From positions 1-64,000 of the forward strand of contig CAVXNM010000025.1 of NCBI GenBank assembly GCA_963763115.1: 64,000 nt of DNA. Direction: 5' to 3'. This DNA is from CAVQCA01 sp963763115 (GTDB lineage Bacteria; Pseudomonadota; Gammaproteobacteria; UBA9214). This document shows positions 17,803 through 26,762 of this stretch, piece by piece. Both the position numbers and the translations under genes were made by a program. Position 1 is the first letter of the stretch. Each line of letters begins with the position of its first letter. The notes beneath the pieces were generated by a model. It worked only from the letters and a program-made list of their open reading frames with translations, searched no databases and was not told the DNA's origin.

Positions 17803-18011
17803 CGCTACCCCCCCCATGCAGAGACACTTGAAAATGCCACTCTTTCATTATGGGATCAAATATTAGGATGGTCAAGCAATTCGGCAATGGGGCGAATTGA
17901 CACATAAAAATGTAACCGAAGGAAGTAGTGGTGTAGGTACGTTGACTCAAAATTGAGGGAAGGTAACCGATGGAATGATGGTTACCGATCACGGGAAAGC
18001 ACGAGAGGCGG

Positions 18012-18203
18012 ACCTGCCTGGAGGCGATCCGAGGTCGTTATCGCAAGGAGAATCGTGCCGGCAAGGCCAACATCCCGGACGAGTTCTGTGCTGTCTGTGG
18101 CTACCATCGGAAGCAGGCCATCTGGCTGATGGTAAGCGAGAAATCCCCTTCGCCGCCTAATCCAGTTGGCCGCAAGCCGAAGGTCGTGTTCGTACTATTT
18201 TAG
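18012..18203 (+). pseudogene. Transposase N-terminal remnant (integrase-core type)
   Basis: A 63-codon frame reads LEAIRGRYRKENRAGKANI then PDEFCAVCGYHRKQAIWLM and GRKPKVVF before TAG. This is the N-terminal DNA-binding part of a family of integrase-core transposases common in purple sulfur bacteria. The catalytic domain is absent. Downstream sequence to 18410 shows nothing I recognise. Confidence 0.6.
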
Positions 18204-18410
18204 GCCCTATATTCAGGAAGGCTATTGATCGGCAGATGCCACCGATAACCGGCTGTTATACGTAATGCCGTGCAACCTGCTTCATATCGACTGCCCGCTC
18301 ATTACGCTGAAATACGTAGATCAGAAGGCGGACGGAATCCATGTGAGACGTTCAACTAGGTAAAAGCATGGAGGCAGTGTAGCGTTATCGAGATCTGTTC
18401 CAGGAAGGTG

Positions 18411-19427
18411 CTAATCGTGGTACCAGGTTGGTTTGTAGGGAATGGCGACGTCGTAAAGATACACACTTCCATTCTCGCTGGAAGCGCTCACCGTACGGCC
18501 ATCCGGACTGTAGCGCACCTTCCATCCGCACAGCGGCGGAGATTGCAACCGCCTTAAGACATTCCCGCTGGCGGTATCCGTTATCAGCAGCCCGGCATCG
18601 AATATTCGGCCGATGGTCGCCATGTGCCGCCCATCGGGACTGTAATCCAGGGACACGACGGCGCCGCTGTGCCCGACAGCCCGAACCTGCAGTTCACCCG
18701 TTGCGGAGGTCCACAGGAATAGCTTGAACCAGCCGCCACCCGCAAGCTGCTTGCCATCCGGCGAAAAACGCAGTTCATACACCCTCCCGGGTGGTCGCTG
18801 CATCATCCTCAGAAGCCGCAGTTTACGGTTGAACAAGCGGATATTGCCATCACTGCTCGACACGGCTATCGCCGAGCTATCCGGTGCAATCGCTATGGAT
18901 AACACATTCGCCCCAATCACGGCAGCAGCATACGGTTCAAAACCGGGATAGCCGAGACTTCGCAATCGACCATTCGCATCCCCGACGATCAACTGCCGGC
19001 AATACGGGAGCAAGGCCATGGCCGTGACTTCCTGGTTGGACAGGGAGTCGACAACAACCCGGGATGAAGTATCCCATACGAAGATTTCCCCTTGTTCGTC
19101 GCGGCTGACAAGACGATCCTTGTCGATCCACAGCAAATCCTTAACCGGGTGATGGTGCGCTTTCAGGACCGCAAGTCGGTCACCGGACGGCACCGACCAG
19201 ATTAACACCTCTCCCATCAGACCGCCGCTGGCCAGGCGGTCGCCGGATAAACTGAATGCGAGGCTTGTCGCGCCGAAAGGGTGAACCTCCCTGAGCTTCA
19301 GTTCCGGTCCCTGCGACACGGCAAATCCGGCGCAACCGGACAGGAACGCGAGACTGAACAACAGTAGCCGAGCCGGAAATAGTTCAGGGTCTGCGGACAA
19401 ATATCTGGACAGCCACCTGCTTCGCAC
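18411..19427 (-). CDS. WD40-repeat predicted lipoprotein
   Basis: A 338-residue beta-propeller protein. The N-terminus has basic residues, a hydrophobic stretch and a lipobox (LAFLSGCAG, Cys about residue 32), so it is probably an outer- or inner-membrane lipoprotein facing the periplasm. About six WD40-type blades are seen, for example LAFSLSGDRLASGGLMGEVL with IWSVPSG, IAVSSSDGNIRLFN, and ISPDGRTVSASSENGSVYLYD-like last blade. It probably acts as a protein scaffold; no enzymatic motif is visible. It stands alone, flanked by transposase debris and a broken pyrE fragment. Confidence 0.75.
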   Translation of the reverse strand: MRSRWLSRYLSADPELFPARLLLFSLAFLSGCAGFAVSQGPELKLREVHPFGATSLAFSLSGDRLASGGLMGEVLIWSVPSGDRLAVLKAHHHPVKDLLWIDKDRLVSRDEQGEIFVWDTSSRVVVDSLSNQEVTAMALLPYCRQLIVGDANGRLRSLGYPGFEPYAAAVIGANVLSIAIAPDSSAIAVSSSDGNIRLFNRKLRLLRMMQRPPGRVYELRFSPDGKQLAGGGWFKLFLWTSATGELQVRAVGHSGAVVSLDYSPDGRHMATIGRIFDAGLLITDTASGNVLRRLQSPPLCGWKVRYSPDGRTVSASSENGSVYLYDVAIPYKPTWYHD

Positions 19428-20021
19428 ACTGGATTCTCAATATTGAAGTTACCGCATCGACCTGAAGGTCCCGGGCAAATTGGTCACGACGGCCAGTTTG
19501 ATGAACGGCGTCCAGTTCCGGGCGCATTCCAACCAGGTTCTTCTCGATGTGAGTTTAGTTCAATAGACGGTTGGATGTCGTTTCAGGAGGACAACTAAAG
19601 CCTGGCTGGATAAACAACGGGACGGGCAAAATGAATGAACCCAGGAAAGCAAGATACAGACACGTGTAGGCAACTGTTGACCGTACTCGGTAGTTTTGAA
19701 TGCGCAACGGAAACGTCCGATTCTGCTGCAACTAAGACAAACGCAGTTATTCAGGGAACGGCTGGTTGCCGCCTCTTTCAGGTCTTTTAGCGGATCGAAA
19801 CATAAGGCAACCAGTTAATGGCGGAAATCGGGTCCTAACAGGACGTAAGGCACGCTGCAGCGCACTTCCGAAAAGCACTGGAAGTGGACGTTACCAGCCC
19901 GGACCCTTTCCGGCAACTTTTGACCCTGTATAGATACTCCGTCCCGCTTTCCGTGATACTGGACACGGCTGGCAGGTAGCTGTCAGTGAAGGCGGGGCAT
20001 GCACCCCTGCCGATCGATCAA
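19428..20021. other. Intergenic stretch, nothing recognised
   Basis: About 590 bases without a convincing gene, RNA or repeat. All frames are broken by stops and no family motif is visible. Given the broken pyrE fragment that follows, it is probably degraded sequence. Confidence 0.5.
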
Positions 20022-20294
20022 CCTAGGCTGCCGGAAGCGCAACGGCGCACGCCTGCCCATCGAGGGCAACGTCGACGCCAGCGACCGGGTAGTGGTGGAC
20101 GACGTGATCATCACCGGCGGCTCTACCCTGAAGGTGATCGAGGCATGTCGCGACGCCAGTCTGGTGGTGGGGGACTGCTGCGTGCTGGTGGATCGTCAGG
20201 AGGGGGCTGCGACGAGATCGAGGCCGATGGGGGACCGGTCACAGCCCTGGTTGCCCGCGAAGAGGCGATAGCGGTACGCGACTCGAACCACTAA
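20022..20294 (+). pseudogene. pyrE: Orotate phosphoribosyltransferase C-terminal fragment, frameshifted
   Basis: The fragment has the PRPP-binding signature of orotate phosphoribosyltransferases, VVVDDVIITGGSTLKVIEAC, followed by VLVDRQEG. The sequence that should continue, CDEIEADGGPVTALVAREEA, lies in another frame, so a length change in the G-run near 20201-20206 has broken the gene. The N-terminal two thirds are absent. A working pyrE must be elsewhere in the genome. Confidence 0.7.
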
Positions 20295-20367
20295 GCGCCC
20301 CGCGAGGCCACCCTGCTGCGGGCGGCTGCCTTTGCGCGGTACTTCCACCGGAGGCCGTGTAGGGGGC

Positions 20368-20402
20368 AAAAAAGAGGGGAAGGGCTGAGTGGCCCTTCCC
20401 CC
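20368..20402 (-). terminator. Intrinsic terminator of the decaheme cytochrome gene
   Basis: Read on the minus strand, a 10-bp stem GGGGAAGGGC / GCCCTTCCCC (20392-20401 with 20376-20385) closes a 6-base loop and is followed by TCTTTTTT. It lies about 60 bases after the cytochrome stop. A second GC hairpin (GAGGCGGG...CCCGCCTC, about 20427-20450) stands between gene and terminator. Confidence 0.85.
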
Positions 20403-20458
20403 TTATTCTTACTGCCTGAACTGACGAGGCGGGCCGAAACCCGCCTCGCATCCCTCAC

Positions 20459-23278
20459 TTACTGAAACAACCCCATGATGTAGCTGATGATCGTGTCCAG
20501 CATGTTGTTATCGCTGTCGTTCTCAACGGCATAGCCGAAGCGCTTGGTGTGCTCGACGAACGTGGCATACCCGCCTACGTCGCCCTCGTTGATAAGCGCG
20601 GCGCGGTGACATCCACCACACGCCCGTGCGGCCGGTCCAACGACCAACGCGGGGGTGTCGCTGATACCCGGGCTATATTCGGTCGCCGAGAGCAGACCCG
20701 GCATCGACTTGGACTGATCCGGGATGTCGAATGTCCCTCTCGCCATATTGTCGACGGCCCGTTCGTCGGTGTGACAGCGCTCGCAGTTGATCGCCGCGAA
20801 ATCCGGGAACAGGAACTCGACGTGCTCGTCGTACTTCGCCTTCTCGACCGCATCGTTGAAATCGACGTTATCGACATCAAATGCCTGGAAGCGGTGGATC
20901 GCATGGACGTAGGAGTCGATGGAACGCGACTGACCCTCGAGATGCGAGCCGCCGGAGGTCACCACGTGGCAGCTTCTGCAGACCACGATGTTGCCGCCGC
21001 GGTCACCGGTGTGGAAGGTGATGGCGAGCTGGTCGTGGCAGCTATTACAACCACTTTCGCCGTCGGTAGAATCAACCTTCTCGACCTTCACCAGAGCGCT
21101 GTCGCCCTGGAAGTAGTCAGCGACAAACGGGTTGGTGGCGTCAACCGTGACGTCGACGGTCTTGGACACCGCATTGAGGCCGACCGGAGCGGGGATAGTA
21201 TTACCGGAATGATCAACCGTCGTTATTGTCGGATGGTCGAGACTCGGCAGGACCATCACTTCCGCCTTCTTGATCACACCGGCAGCGATGTCAGCAACGA
21301 TGTCTCGATCTGCCGGACCCGCAGCAAAGGCTGCCATGTCCAGGGTCACTTCCCAGTTGCTGGGCTCGTTGGTGACTTCCGTGAACAGGGCATTGTCCGT
21401 GCCCATGATCTTCTCCATCCGGTCACCATTTGCATTCCTCGTGTGATTACTCAGGATGAAATCCTTGGTGTCATAACCGTAGAAGGAGACCTGGACGGTC
21501 GGCACGACATCGTCGGCAGAAAGATCACCGGCTATTCCGGTCGCACTGAACTGGATGTCGAGAACGGTTCCGTCGACCGTGACCGAGTCGATGGAAGCAC
21601 TGATGGCGTCACGGTAATGCTTGTATTGGCCATCCGTATCCTGGTAGTAAATCAGCGGATCGTAGCCGGTGTGGATCTGACTGAACACATGTCCACCACC
21701 GCCGGGCTTATGGCAGTCATTACACGGCCTAGGAATAAGACTGCCATCGTCCTGAACATGGAAGGAGGCGCCAGCGTTCTCCCAGATGGTCTTCAGCGAC
21801 ATGGGTCGCGTGTCGATGGCAAAGTTACCATCCGCATCGGCAGTGTCCGTCCCACCAGTCACCGGGTGGCAGCTCAGGCAGGTCTCGAGGACGAAGTTGT
21901 CATCGGACAGGGTCTGCTCCAGCTTGCCTGCGTGACAGGTGGCGCAGGTGCGGATCGGCTGCGGATAGGGGAACTCCATCGAGTGCGACATGTGCACGTC
22001 GTTCATCAGCCGCGTCTTGTAGGCGTACTGGGTATTCTCCGCAGGTGTTAGGGCAGAGCCGTTAACGTATTCAGCCCAACGCTGCGGATTATCCACCGAG
22101 ATCTGCCAGTTTAAGTCGCCGCCGTCACGGTTATCCACGTGGCAAACCTTACACGCATAAAAGTCCAGGCCACCGCCATTGCTGACATCACCTCGGATGT
22201 AACCGTGCTTGTAGTAAGGCTTCGTGTGGCAATTTTCACAGCCGGTGGCATTTGCGGCGGACACGTAATCGACGCCCGCCGGTCCAGTCTCCAGCAGCGC
22301 CGCAAAGGGGAATCGCCCGAGACTGATGTGTCCAATGCTCTCCACGATCTCATTCTCGCCATACACGGCGATCAGACCGTTAACGTTGCTCAGGTCGCCG
22401 AGGGCGCTTTCGGGATTGGTGCTCGTGCAGGTGTTTGTACCAGCGTCGTACGTGATCGTGCCTTTGATGGAAAGTAAATCGATCGCGCCATCAGGCGGGC
22501 TGGAGGTATCTATCGATGAGAACCTTCTGGTCGCAGCGTCGTACTGGGAGAAGCGAATGTTCAGACTGTTTCCGCTCTTGTCCGGGTTTGCGCCGTTGAG
22601 CTCGGTGCAGTCGAAGTCGGCGCCGTTCTTGGTCATATTGAACGTCACGGTGTCATTGGTGCCGTCATTGCTGTACGCCACGTTCGAGACCTCGACGACG
22701 TCCTGCTGGAACAGCTCGACATACTGCTCTTGATGAGTCGACCCGTTCCGTGCCACCTCACCGTTGTGACAGTAGACGCAGACCTCCGGCCCGACGCCTT
22801 GTTGGTCTAACAGCCACTGCTGCTCGGTGCCGGTGTAACCGTTGTCGACCGCGATCTCGTAGGCGCTCTTACCGGGCGGGCCGGGCTCGCCGGCGCTGCT
22901 AGTCGGTACCAGTGCGGCATCCACGACGACGGTCGTATCGGTGACGTCGATATCCTTGGACTGAGTGTCATAGTCAGGGTGGCTTATCTCCATCTTTAAC
23001 TGGCCTGGCGGAAACTTTGTTTTATATTTCCCCTTTTTATTGGTGGTGAGCGTTTCTGTCCCAGAGGCCGAGGTCAGAGTAACGGTCGCACCCTTTATCT
23101 TTTTCCCCGTCATCATGTCGGTCACTTTTCCCTTGACCTTGTACAAACCATTATCCTTGGCATAGGCATCGGGCGTGGCAAGCGCGATTGCTGCCATAAA
23201 GATGAGCACGTAGCACATGAATGCCCATACACTTGGGATAGTTCTGGCGGTGATGCCCCTGGTAACAGTCGGATTCAT
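20459..23278 (-). CDS. OmcA/MtrC-family decaheme c-type cytochrome
   Basis: A 939-residue secreted multiheme cytochrome. An N-terminal signal sequence (FMAAIALATPDAYA) is followed by a carboxypeptidase-regulatory-like beta domain (YKVKGKVTDMMTGKKIKGAT) and a short collagen-like GEPGPPG linker with a YEIAVDNGYTGTEQQWL motif. I count exactly ten CxxCH sites: CVYCH, CENCH, CKVCH, CATCH, CLSCH, CNDCH, CNSCH, CRSCH, CERCH and CGGCH. Outer-membrane decahemes of this family move electrons between periplasm and extracellular acceptors or donors. No lipobox or MtrA/MtrB partners are present nearby. The start ATG 23278 has a strong ribosome-binding site, AAAGGAGGGGG. It is monocistronic, ending at a clear terminator. 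Confidence 0.93.
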   Translation of the reverse strand: MNPTVTRGITARTIPSVWAFMCYVLIFMAAIALATPDAYAKDNGLYKVKGKVTDMMTGKKIKGATVTLTSASGTETLTTNKKGKYKTKFPPGQLKMEISHPDYDTQSKDIDVTDTTVVVDAALVPTSSAGEPGPPGKSAYEIAVDNGYTGTEQQWLLDQQGVGPEVCVYCHNGEVARNGSTHQEQYVELFQQDVVEVSNVAYSNDGTNDTVTFNMTKNGADFDCTELNGANPDKSGNSLNIRFSQYDAATRRFSSIDTSSPPDGAIDLLSIKGTITYDAGTNTCTSTNPESALGDLSNVNGLIAVYGENEIVESIGHISLGRFPFAALLETGPAGVDYVSAANATGCENCHTKPYYKHGYIRGDVSNGGGLDFYACKVCHVDNRDGGDLNWQISVDNPQRWAEYVNGSALTPAENTQYAYKTRLMNDVHMSHSMEFPYPQPIRTCATCHAGKLEQTLSDDNFVLETCLSCHPVTGGTDTADADGNFAIDTRPMSLKTIWENAGASFHVQDDGSLIPRPCNDCHKPGGGGHVFSQIHTGYDPLIYYQDTDGQYKHYRDAISASIDSVTVDGTVLDIQFSATGIAGDLSADDVVPTVQVSFYGYDTKDFILSNHTRNANGDRMEKIMGTDNALFTEVTNEPSNWEVTLDMAAFAAGPADRDIVADIAAGVIKKAEVMVLPSLDHPTITTVDHSGNTIPAPVGLNAVSKTVDVTVDATNPFVADYFQGDSALVKVEKVDSTDGESGCNSCHDQLAITFHTGDRGGNIVVCRSCHVVTSGGSHLEGQSRSIDSYVHAIHRFQAFDVDNVDFNDAVEKAKYDEHVEFLFPDFAAINCERCHTDERAVDNMARGTFDIPDQSKSMPGLLSATEYSPGISDTPALVVGPAARACGGCHRAALINEGDVGGYATFVEHTKRFGYAVENDSDNNMLDTIISYIMGLFQ

Positions 23279-24013
23279 GTTCCCCCTCCTTTGAGCTATT
23301 GGATTTATTGAAACGCTTGCCCCGAATAAATGTCGATGACGTGATCGATGGTCACGACGTTATACCTTGGCATGCAAGTTGCAAGATATATGCCATATTT
23401 GGAACCGGTATCTTGCAGCCCCCTAACACAGTGTAGAACAAAACCTTGGCGTCGCTACACACTTTATGCCGGTTACCTGTGCACGGAATATGACGCATCA
23501 AACCCTGACATTTATGTCATTTTGACATGTCATAAGTGTCAGTGGACGGTGCTCACTGTCAGTGCGGCTATCCCAGCACACATACCAATACATATATTCA
23601 GTAATAACTCAGCCCTATACCTGCCTTACGTATCTAAGTACTGTTGTTAACTTAGGTGGATAGATTCATGCTTCAGTTGCTACTTTCTCCCCGGCTCGGG
23701 TGTTCAATGCCTGTTTGATTTCCTGATGGATGGACGTTGTTATTAATCGCTTTCCGAGGAATGCAGCTTCAACGCAACGGAAAGCCTGTGACGCGAGGCG
23801 CGCCTCACGATGCTAACCGACAGTACCCCCATGGTCAACACTATTATCGACTTCGAGCGAGGGGGAACCTATTGATATTGGAGGTTACTGCGCGCAGTCT
23901 GTAACGCAGTGTGTGTTGAAATCCTTATCTCATTCGCTATGTTTCGAGGTGCCGGACTCAATTCCGAGATATCAGCAACAATACCGGGCAAACGGCAAAT
24001 TTGAGATGCTGCC
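23279..24013. promoter_or_regulatory. Divergent intergenic region between decaheme cytochrome and Fe-S protein
   Basis: 735 bases that hold the promoters of both flanking genes. The strongest element is the palindrome at 23506-23541 (listed separately). The rest is AT-rich in the middle and contains no gene I can support. Confidence 0.5.
23506..23541. promoter_or_regulatory. Inverted repeat, candidate operator
   Basis: TGACATTTATGTCAT and ACATGTCATAAGTGTCA face each other (23506-23520 with 23525-23541) with only a few mismatches. Such a 15-base dyad upstream of a respiratory gene is a plausible regulator site. I do not recognise the regulator. Confidence 0.4.
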
Positions 24014-25648
24014 ATGACGGACAGCCGCGAGACAGGCCGAATCGATCCCACTATCCCGGCGCCACTACTGACGCGGGATCAATTGGACGACTCCAGCGCG
24101 CGTACCGCTGTTCAATACGACTCTCGGGGTTGTCTTCTGATCCTCATGGACCGCGCCGAGGACGTGGACGCCGCGCGATTGCTCAGCGATCCTTTGCACA
24201 CGGTTGTTCTTTGCAGCGATCCAGCAGTGGTATCTTACTTGCCTGAGAACGTCGACGGCATGGCGGGGAGACTGCTGGAACTGTCTGGTTACCTGGGTCG
24301 ATTCAAGGCCATGATACAGGGCGAACGGGAGCCCCTGGCGCTGGGCATGCTGTGCCCGGGTGGCAGAGACTGCTTCGATCTGGTTCTCGACCTGAAGGCA
24401 GAGCCCGTGCTGGACATGGACGTACCGCCCCTTGGTTACTATGCACCCCGAGGCGACCCGACGGCACTGCGGCGCGCTCTGGCCGAGTTGCCGGCGCTGG
24501 TCGGCACCTTCTACAAGCAGAAGTTCTTCGAATATGCACTTGCCAGATGTGTTCATCAGCGTAAAGGCGTTACCGGGTGTACGCGTTGTATTGACGCCTG
24601 TTCCGCCCAGGCAATCGCTTCGGCAAAAGACCGTATAGAGATCGATGCCTCCCTGTGCCAGGGCTGCGGTACCTGCGCACTGGTGTGTCCCACTGGCGCG
24701 ATCGTCTATACGCCAACCCCTGTGGGGGCCCTGCTGCAAACGCTGCGTACCACGCTGCAAGGCGACATGGGGGCGACTCCCTCAAGACATTGGGTCCTGT
24801 TTCATGATAATACCACTGAGCAGGCGTTTATTGACGACATCACGGGCAGATTATTGCCTCTTGAGAGTGTATCAATCGCACTGCGTCAGCTCGCCGCGGC
24901 CGGAATTGAAACCTGGCTCACAGCCATAGCCGAGGGTGCCGCGGGTGTGATCGTACTGGTCACAGACGCGCTCCCTCCGTTAGCGCGAAGAGCACTGCAG
25001 GCACAGTTGGACCTCACCCAAAGGATCCTCACGGGGATGGGTTATGATCCCGGGATTCTGCAAGTGCTGCATGGTGCAGACGGCGAGCTTGCCCCGGTCT
25101 CCGTCAGCGATGCTGCATTACTAGCGGCACCACAGTCTGAAGGACTGACGCTGTCTCCTGTGAAGCGCACCGCCCTGGACCAGGTGCTCGATGTGCTGGT
25201 GTCGGTGGCGCCTGAGGCTCAGGGGGCTGTACAACTGAGCAGCGGCGCGCCTTTCGGAGAGGTCCGTGTCGATCGAGAGGCGTGCACCTTATGCATGAGC
25301 TGCGTCAATGTGTGTCCCACCCGGGCGCTGCAACAAGACGGGGAGAAGAACGCCCCGCAGCTGCGGTTCTCGGAGGATCGCTGTGTGCAGTGCGGCATCT
25401 GCGCTGCAGCCTGTCCGGAGGACGCCATTCGGCTGGCGGCGCGCTTTGTCTATGACAGGCAGATGCGCAAGACGCCTCGCGTCCTGAGCGAGTCACAGTC
25501 ATTTTGCTGCATTACCTGTGGCAAGCCGTTCACCACGAAGGCGATCGTCGAGCGCATGACCGAACGGCTGAAAGACAACCCGTCTTTCCAGGGTGACGGC
25601 ATAACGGTGTTGCAGCAATGTCCCGAATGTCGCGCTCGCTTGATATGA
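24014..25648 (+). CDS. 4Fe-4S ferredoxin-domain protein with C-terminal zinc-ribbon-like cysteines
   Basis: A 544-residue iron-sulfur protein without signal peptide or membrane helix. Two ferredoxin pairs are seen: CTRCIDACSAQ and CQGCGTCALVCP (about residues 189-225), then CTLCMSCVNVCP and CVQCGICAAACP (about 425-470), giving up to four [4Fe-4S] clusters. A C-terminal CCITCGKPF ... CPECRARL pattern looks like a metal knuckle. Middle and N-terminal parts have no motif I know. Similar proteins accompany formate dehydrogenases or respiratory modules and shuttle electrons. Here it is divergent from the decaheme cytochrome, so an electron-transfer role with it or the hydrogenase is inferred. Confidence 0.78.
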   Translation: MTDSRETGRIDPTIPAPLLTRDQLDDSSARTAVQYDSRGCLLILMDRAEDVDAARLLSDPLHTVVLCSDPAVVSYLPENVDGMAGRLLELSGYLGRFKAMIQGEREPLALGMLCPGGRDCFDLVLDLKAEPVLDMDVPPLGYYAPRGDPTALRRALAELPALVGTFYKQKFFEYALARCVHQRKGVTGCTRCIDACSAQAIASAKDRIEIDASLCQGCGTCALVCPTGAIVYTPTPVGALLQTLRTTLQGDMGATPSRHWVLFHDNTTEQAFIDDITGRLLPLESVSIALRQLAAAGIETWLTAIAEGAAGVIVLVTDALPPLARRALQAQLDLTQRILTGMGYDPGILQVLHGADGELAPVSVSDAALLAAPQSEGLTLSPVKRTALDQVLDVLVSVAPEAQGAVQLSSGAPFGEVRVDREACTLCMSCVNVCPTRALQQDGEKNAPQLRFSEDRCVQCGICAAACPEDAIRLAARFVYDRQMRKTPRVLSESQSFCCITCGKPFTTKAIVERMTERLKDNPSFQGDGITVLQQCPECRARLI

Positions 25649-25743
25649 ATGCCATGCGCTAGGAACTGCGCGGTGTCCTGCGCTTTCTCGCCGATCTCCG
25701 CCTTGAGTTGCCTTCACATGGGCTTTTTCAACAGGCTGAGAAG

Positions 25744-25890
25744 TTAACCCGACGGTTCGTGAGGGTCGTGGCAGTCAAGGCAGGTGGACGCTGTGGTGAT
25801 CCCTTTGCGTCCGTGTCGGCCGGCTGATTCGCTAAACTGCGCGAGCATCTCCGGCGAGCAACGCATCAAGCCGAGCATGTGAGCATGTCT
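25744..25890 (-). pseudogene. C-terminal remnant of a multiheme c-type cytochrome
   Basis: The minus strand reads HAHMLGLMRCSPEMLAQF, then GRHGRKGITTASTCLDCHDP and HEPSG before TAA (25744-25746). CLDCH is a heme-binding motif, and the short tail after it is typical of periplasmic multiheme cytochromes. No start or further heme sites are found upstream, because the fragment ends near the island boundary. It is probably the severed end of a gene displaced by the island insertion. Confidence 0.5.
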
Positions 25891-25945
25891 CCGAAAAAAT
25901 ATTACAGGTCGAGTTCTGAGGATCGCTTATGAGTTATTGATTTAA

Positions 25946-25991
25946 TGGTGGGTCGTGAAGGATTCGAACCTTCGACCATCGGATTAAAAGT
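25946..25991 (-). other. tRNA-Lys-like 3' fragment (candidate attachment site, left)
   Basis: On the minus strand the sequence runs from an anticodon loop (ACTTTTAATCCGATGG) through a T-loop (GGTTCGAATCC) to ACGACCCACCA, matching the 3' half of a tRNA-Lys(TTT) with CCA. The 5' half is absent. Tyrosine-recombinase islands commonly leave exactly such 3' halves at their ends. It overlaps the start of the 126-bp direct repeat. Confidence 0.7.
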
Positions 25992-26109
25992 ACAGAAAGG
26001 CAATTTATCAGCCTTTTTATTCAACGACTTACCGTGGCGCCCGTTGCAACCTGTGCACCACAATGCATAACGATGCACAATTGATCCCCGCAAAATCCCC
26101 ACAAGGATT
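25984..26109 (+). repeat. 126-bp direct repeat, left copy
   Basis: This copy matches 43092-43217 at about 114 of 126 positions by eye, with most differences being transitions. It opens with TTAAAAGTACAGAAAGGC and contains a hairpin AAGGC...GCCTT. It borders the tRNA-Lys fragment. Together with the right copy it brackets about 17 kb of accessory genes, as expected for an island or prophage-like element. Confidence 0.8.
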
Positions 26110-26474
26110 ATTTGGCTGTCATTAATCCCGTTTCCGACATATCACTGCAGCAGTTATCTTGTCTCGAAAGTAAGCCAGGAAATTCTGCGACTGGAACTCC
26201 CGTAAAAGTCCCGAACTGATGGGATTGTTCGCGGAATACTTTGTTGGCTACCGCCGTAAGGGACAGAGTTTTAAATACTTTCCTTTTTACTATGCCGTAA
26301 TTCGAAGCATGGACCCCAGCATTATGAGTGGCATATTTGGCTTGTATATTTTTGTTTTGCATGCGATTAAATGGGGCGCCCGTTGCCTCGATTGCAGAAC
26401 TGTGCATAACCGTGTCCCGTAAAAATCCCGAAGCGTGAACGGCACATGGTCTGCGCTTGACAGCCACCGATTCG
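26110..26474. other. Island edge without a recognised gene
   Basis: Between the left repeat and vapBC. An open frame on the minus strand spans it, but has no family resemblance and an atypical composition. Another short 'TGTCCCGTAAAAATCCCG' stretch near 26411-26430 echoes the CCCCGCAAAA part of the direct repeat, suggesting a further decayed repeat. Confidence 0.35.
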
Positions 26475-26497
26475 TGGCATATGTTATGGCATATGCC
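26475..26497. promoter_or_regulatory. vapBC operator-like repeat
   Basis: TGGCATATG and ATGGCATATGCC form a direct plus inverted repeat, the second being a perfect palindrome GGCATATGCC. It lies 20 bases before the vapB start. VapB-VapC complexes usually repress their promoter at such repeats. Confidence 0.55.
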
Positions 26498-26517
26498 TAC
26501 ATTAGGAGATCCCCAAA

Positions 26518-26760
26518 ATGGCCCAGCCTGAACGACATGTCCGCCTGTTCCGCAACGGGCGCAACCAGGCACTGCGCATCCCGCGTGAGTTTGAGCTGGA
26601 GGGGGATGAGGCGATCCTGCGCAAGGAGGGAGACCGCCTGATCGTGGAACCGGTCAGAAAGGGGCGGCTGCTTGCCCTGCTCTCATCCCTAGAACCGCTG
26701 GAGATACCCTTTCCGGACGTGGACGAAGACCTGCCGCCACTGGATGATGTAACGCTTTGA
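26518..26760 (+). CDS. vapB: VapB-type antitoxin (AbrB/SpoVT fold)
   Basis: An 80-residue antitoxin with an N-terminal swapped-hairpin DNA-binding fold (RHVRLFRNGRNQALRIPREF, then GDRLIVEPV) and an acidic C-terminus (FPDVDEDLPPLDDVTL) that would wrap the toxin. The ribosome-binding site TAGGAGA lies 9 bases before ATG 26518. The toxin gene follows directly. Family regulation is by conditional cooperativity at the operator upstream. Confidence 0.88.
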   Translation: MAQPERHVRLFRNGRNQALRIPREFELEGDEAILRKEGDRLIVEPVRKGRLLALLSSLEPLEIPFPDVDEDLPPLDDVTL

Positions 26761-26762
26761 GC

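Noticed and set aside
20549..22051. 500-codon open frame on the plus strand
   Set aside because: It is antisense to the decaheme cytochrome, whose frame, ten heme motifs, ribosome-binding site and terminator are clear. The antisense protein has no motif.
26108..26572. 154-codon minus-strand frame
   Set aside because: Odd composition, no motif, and it overlaps the vapBC promoter and operator.
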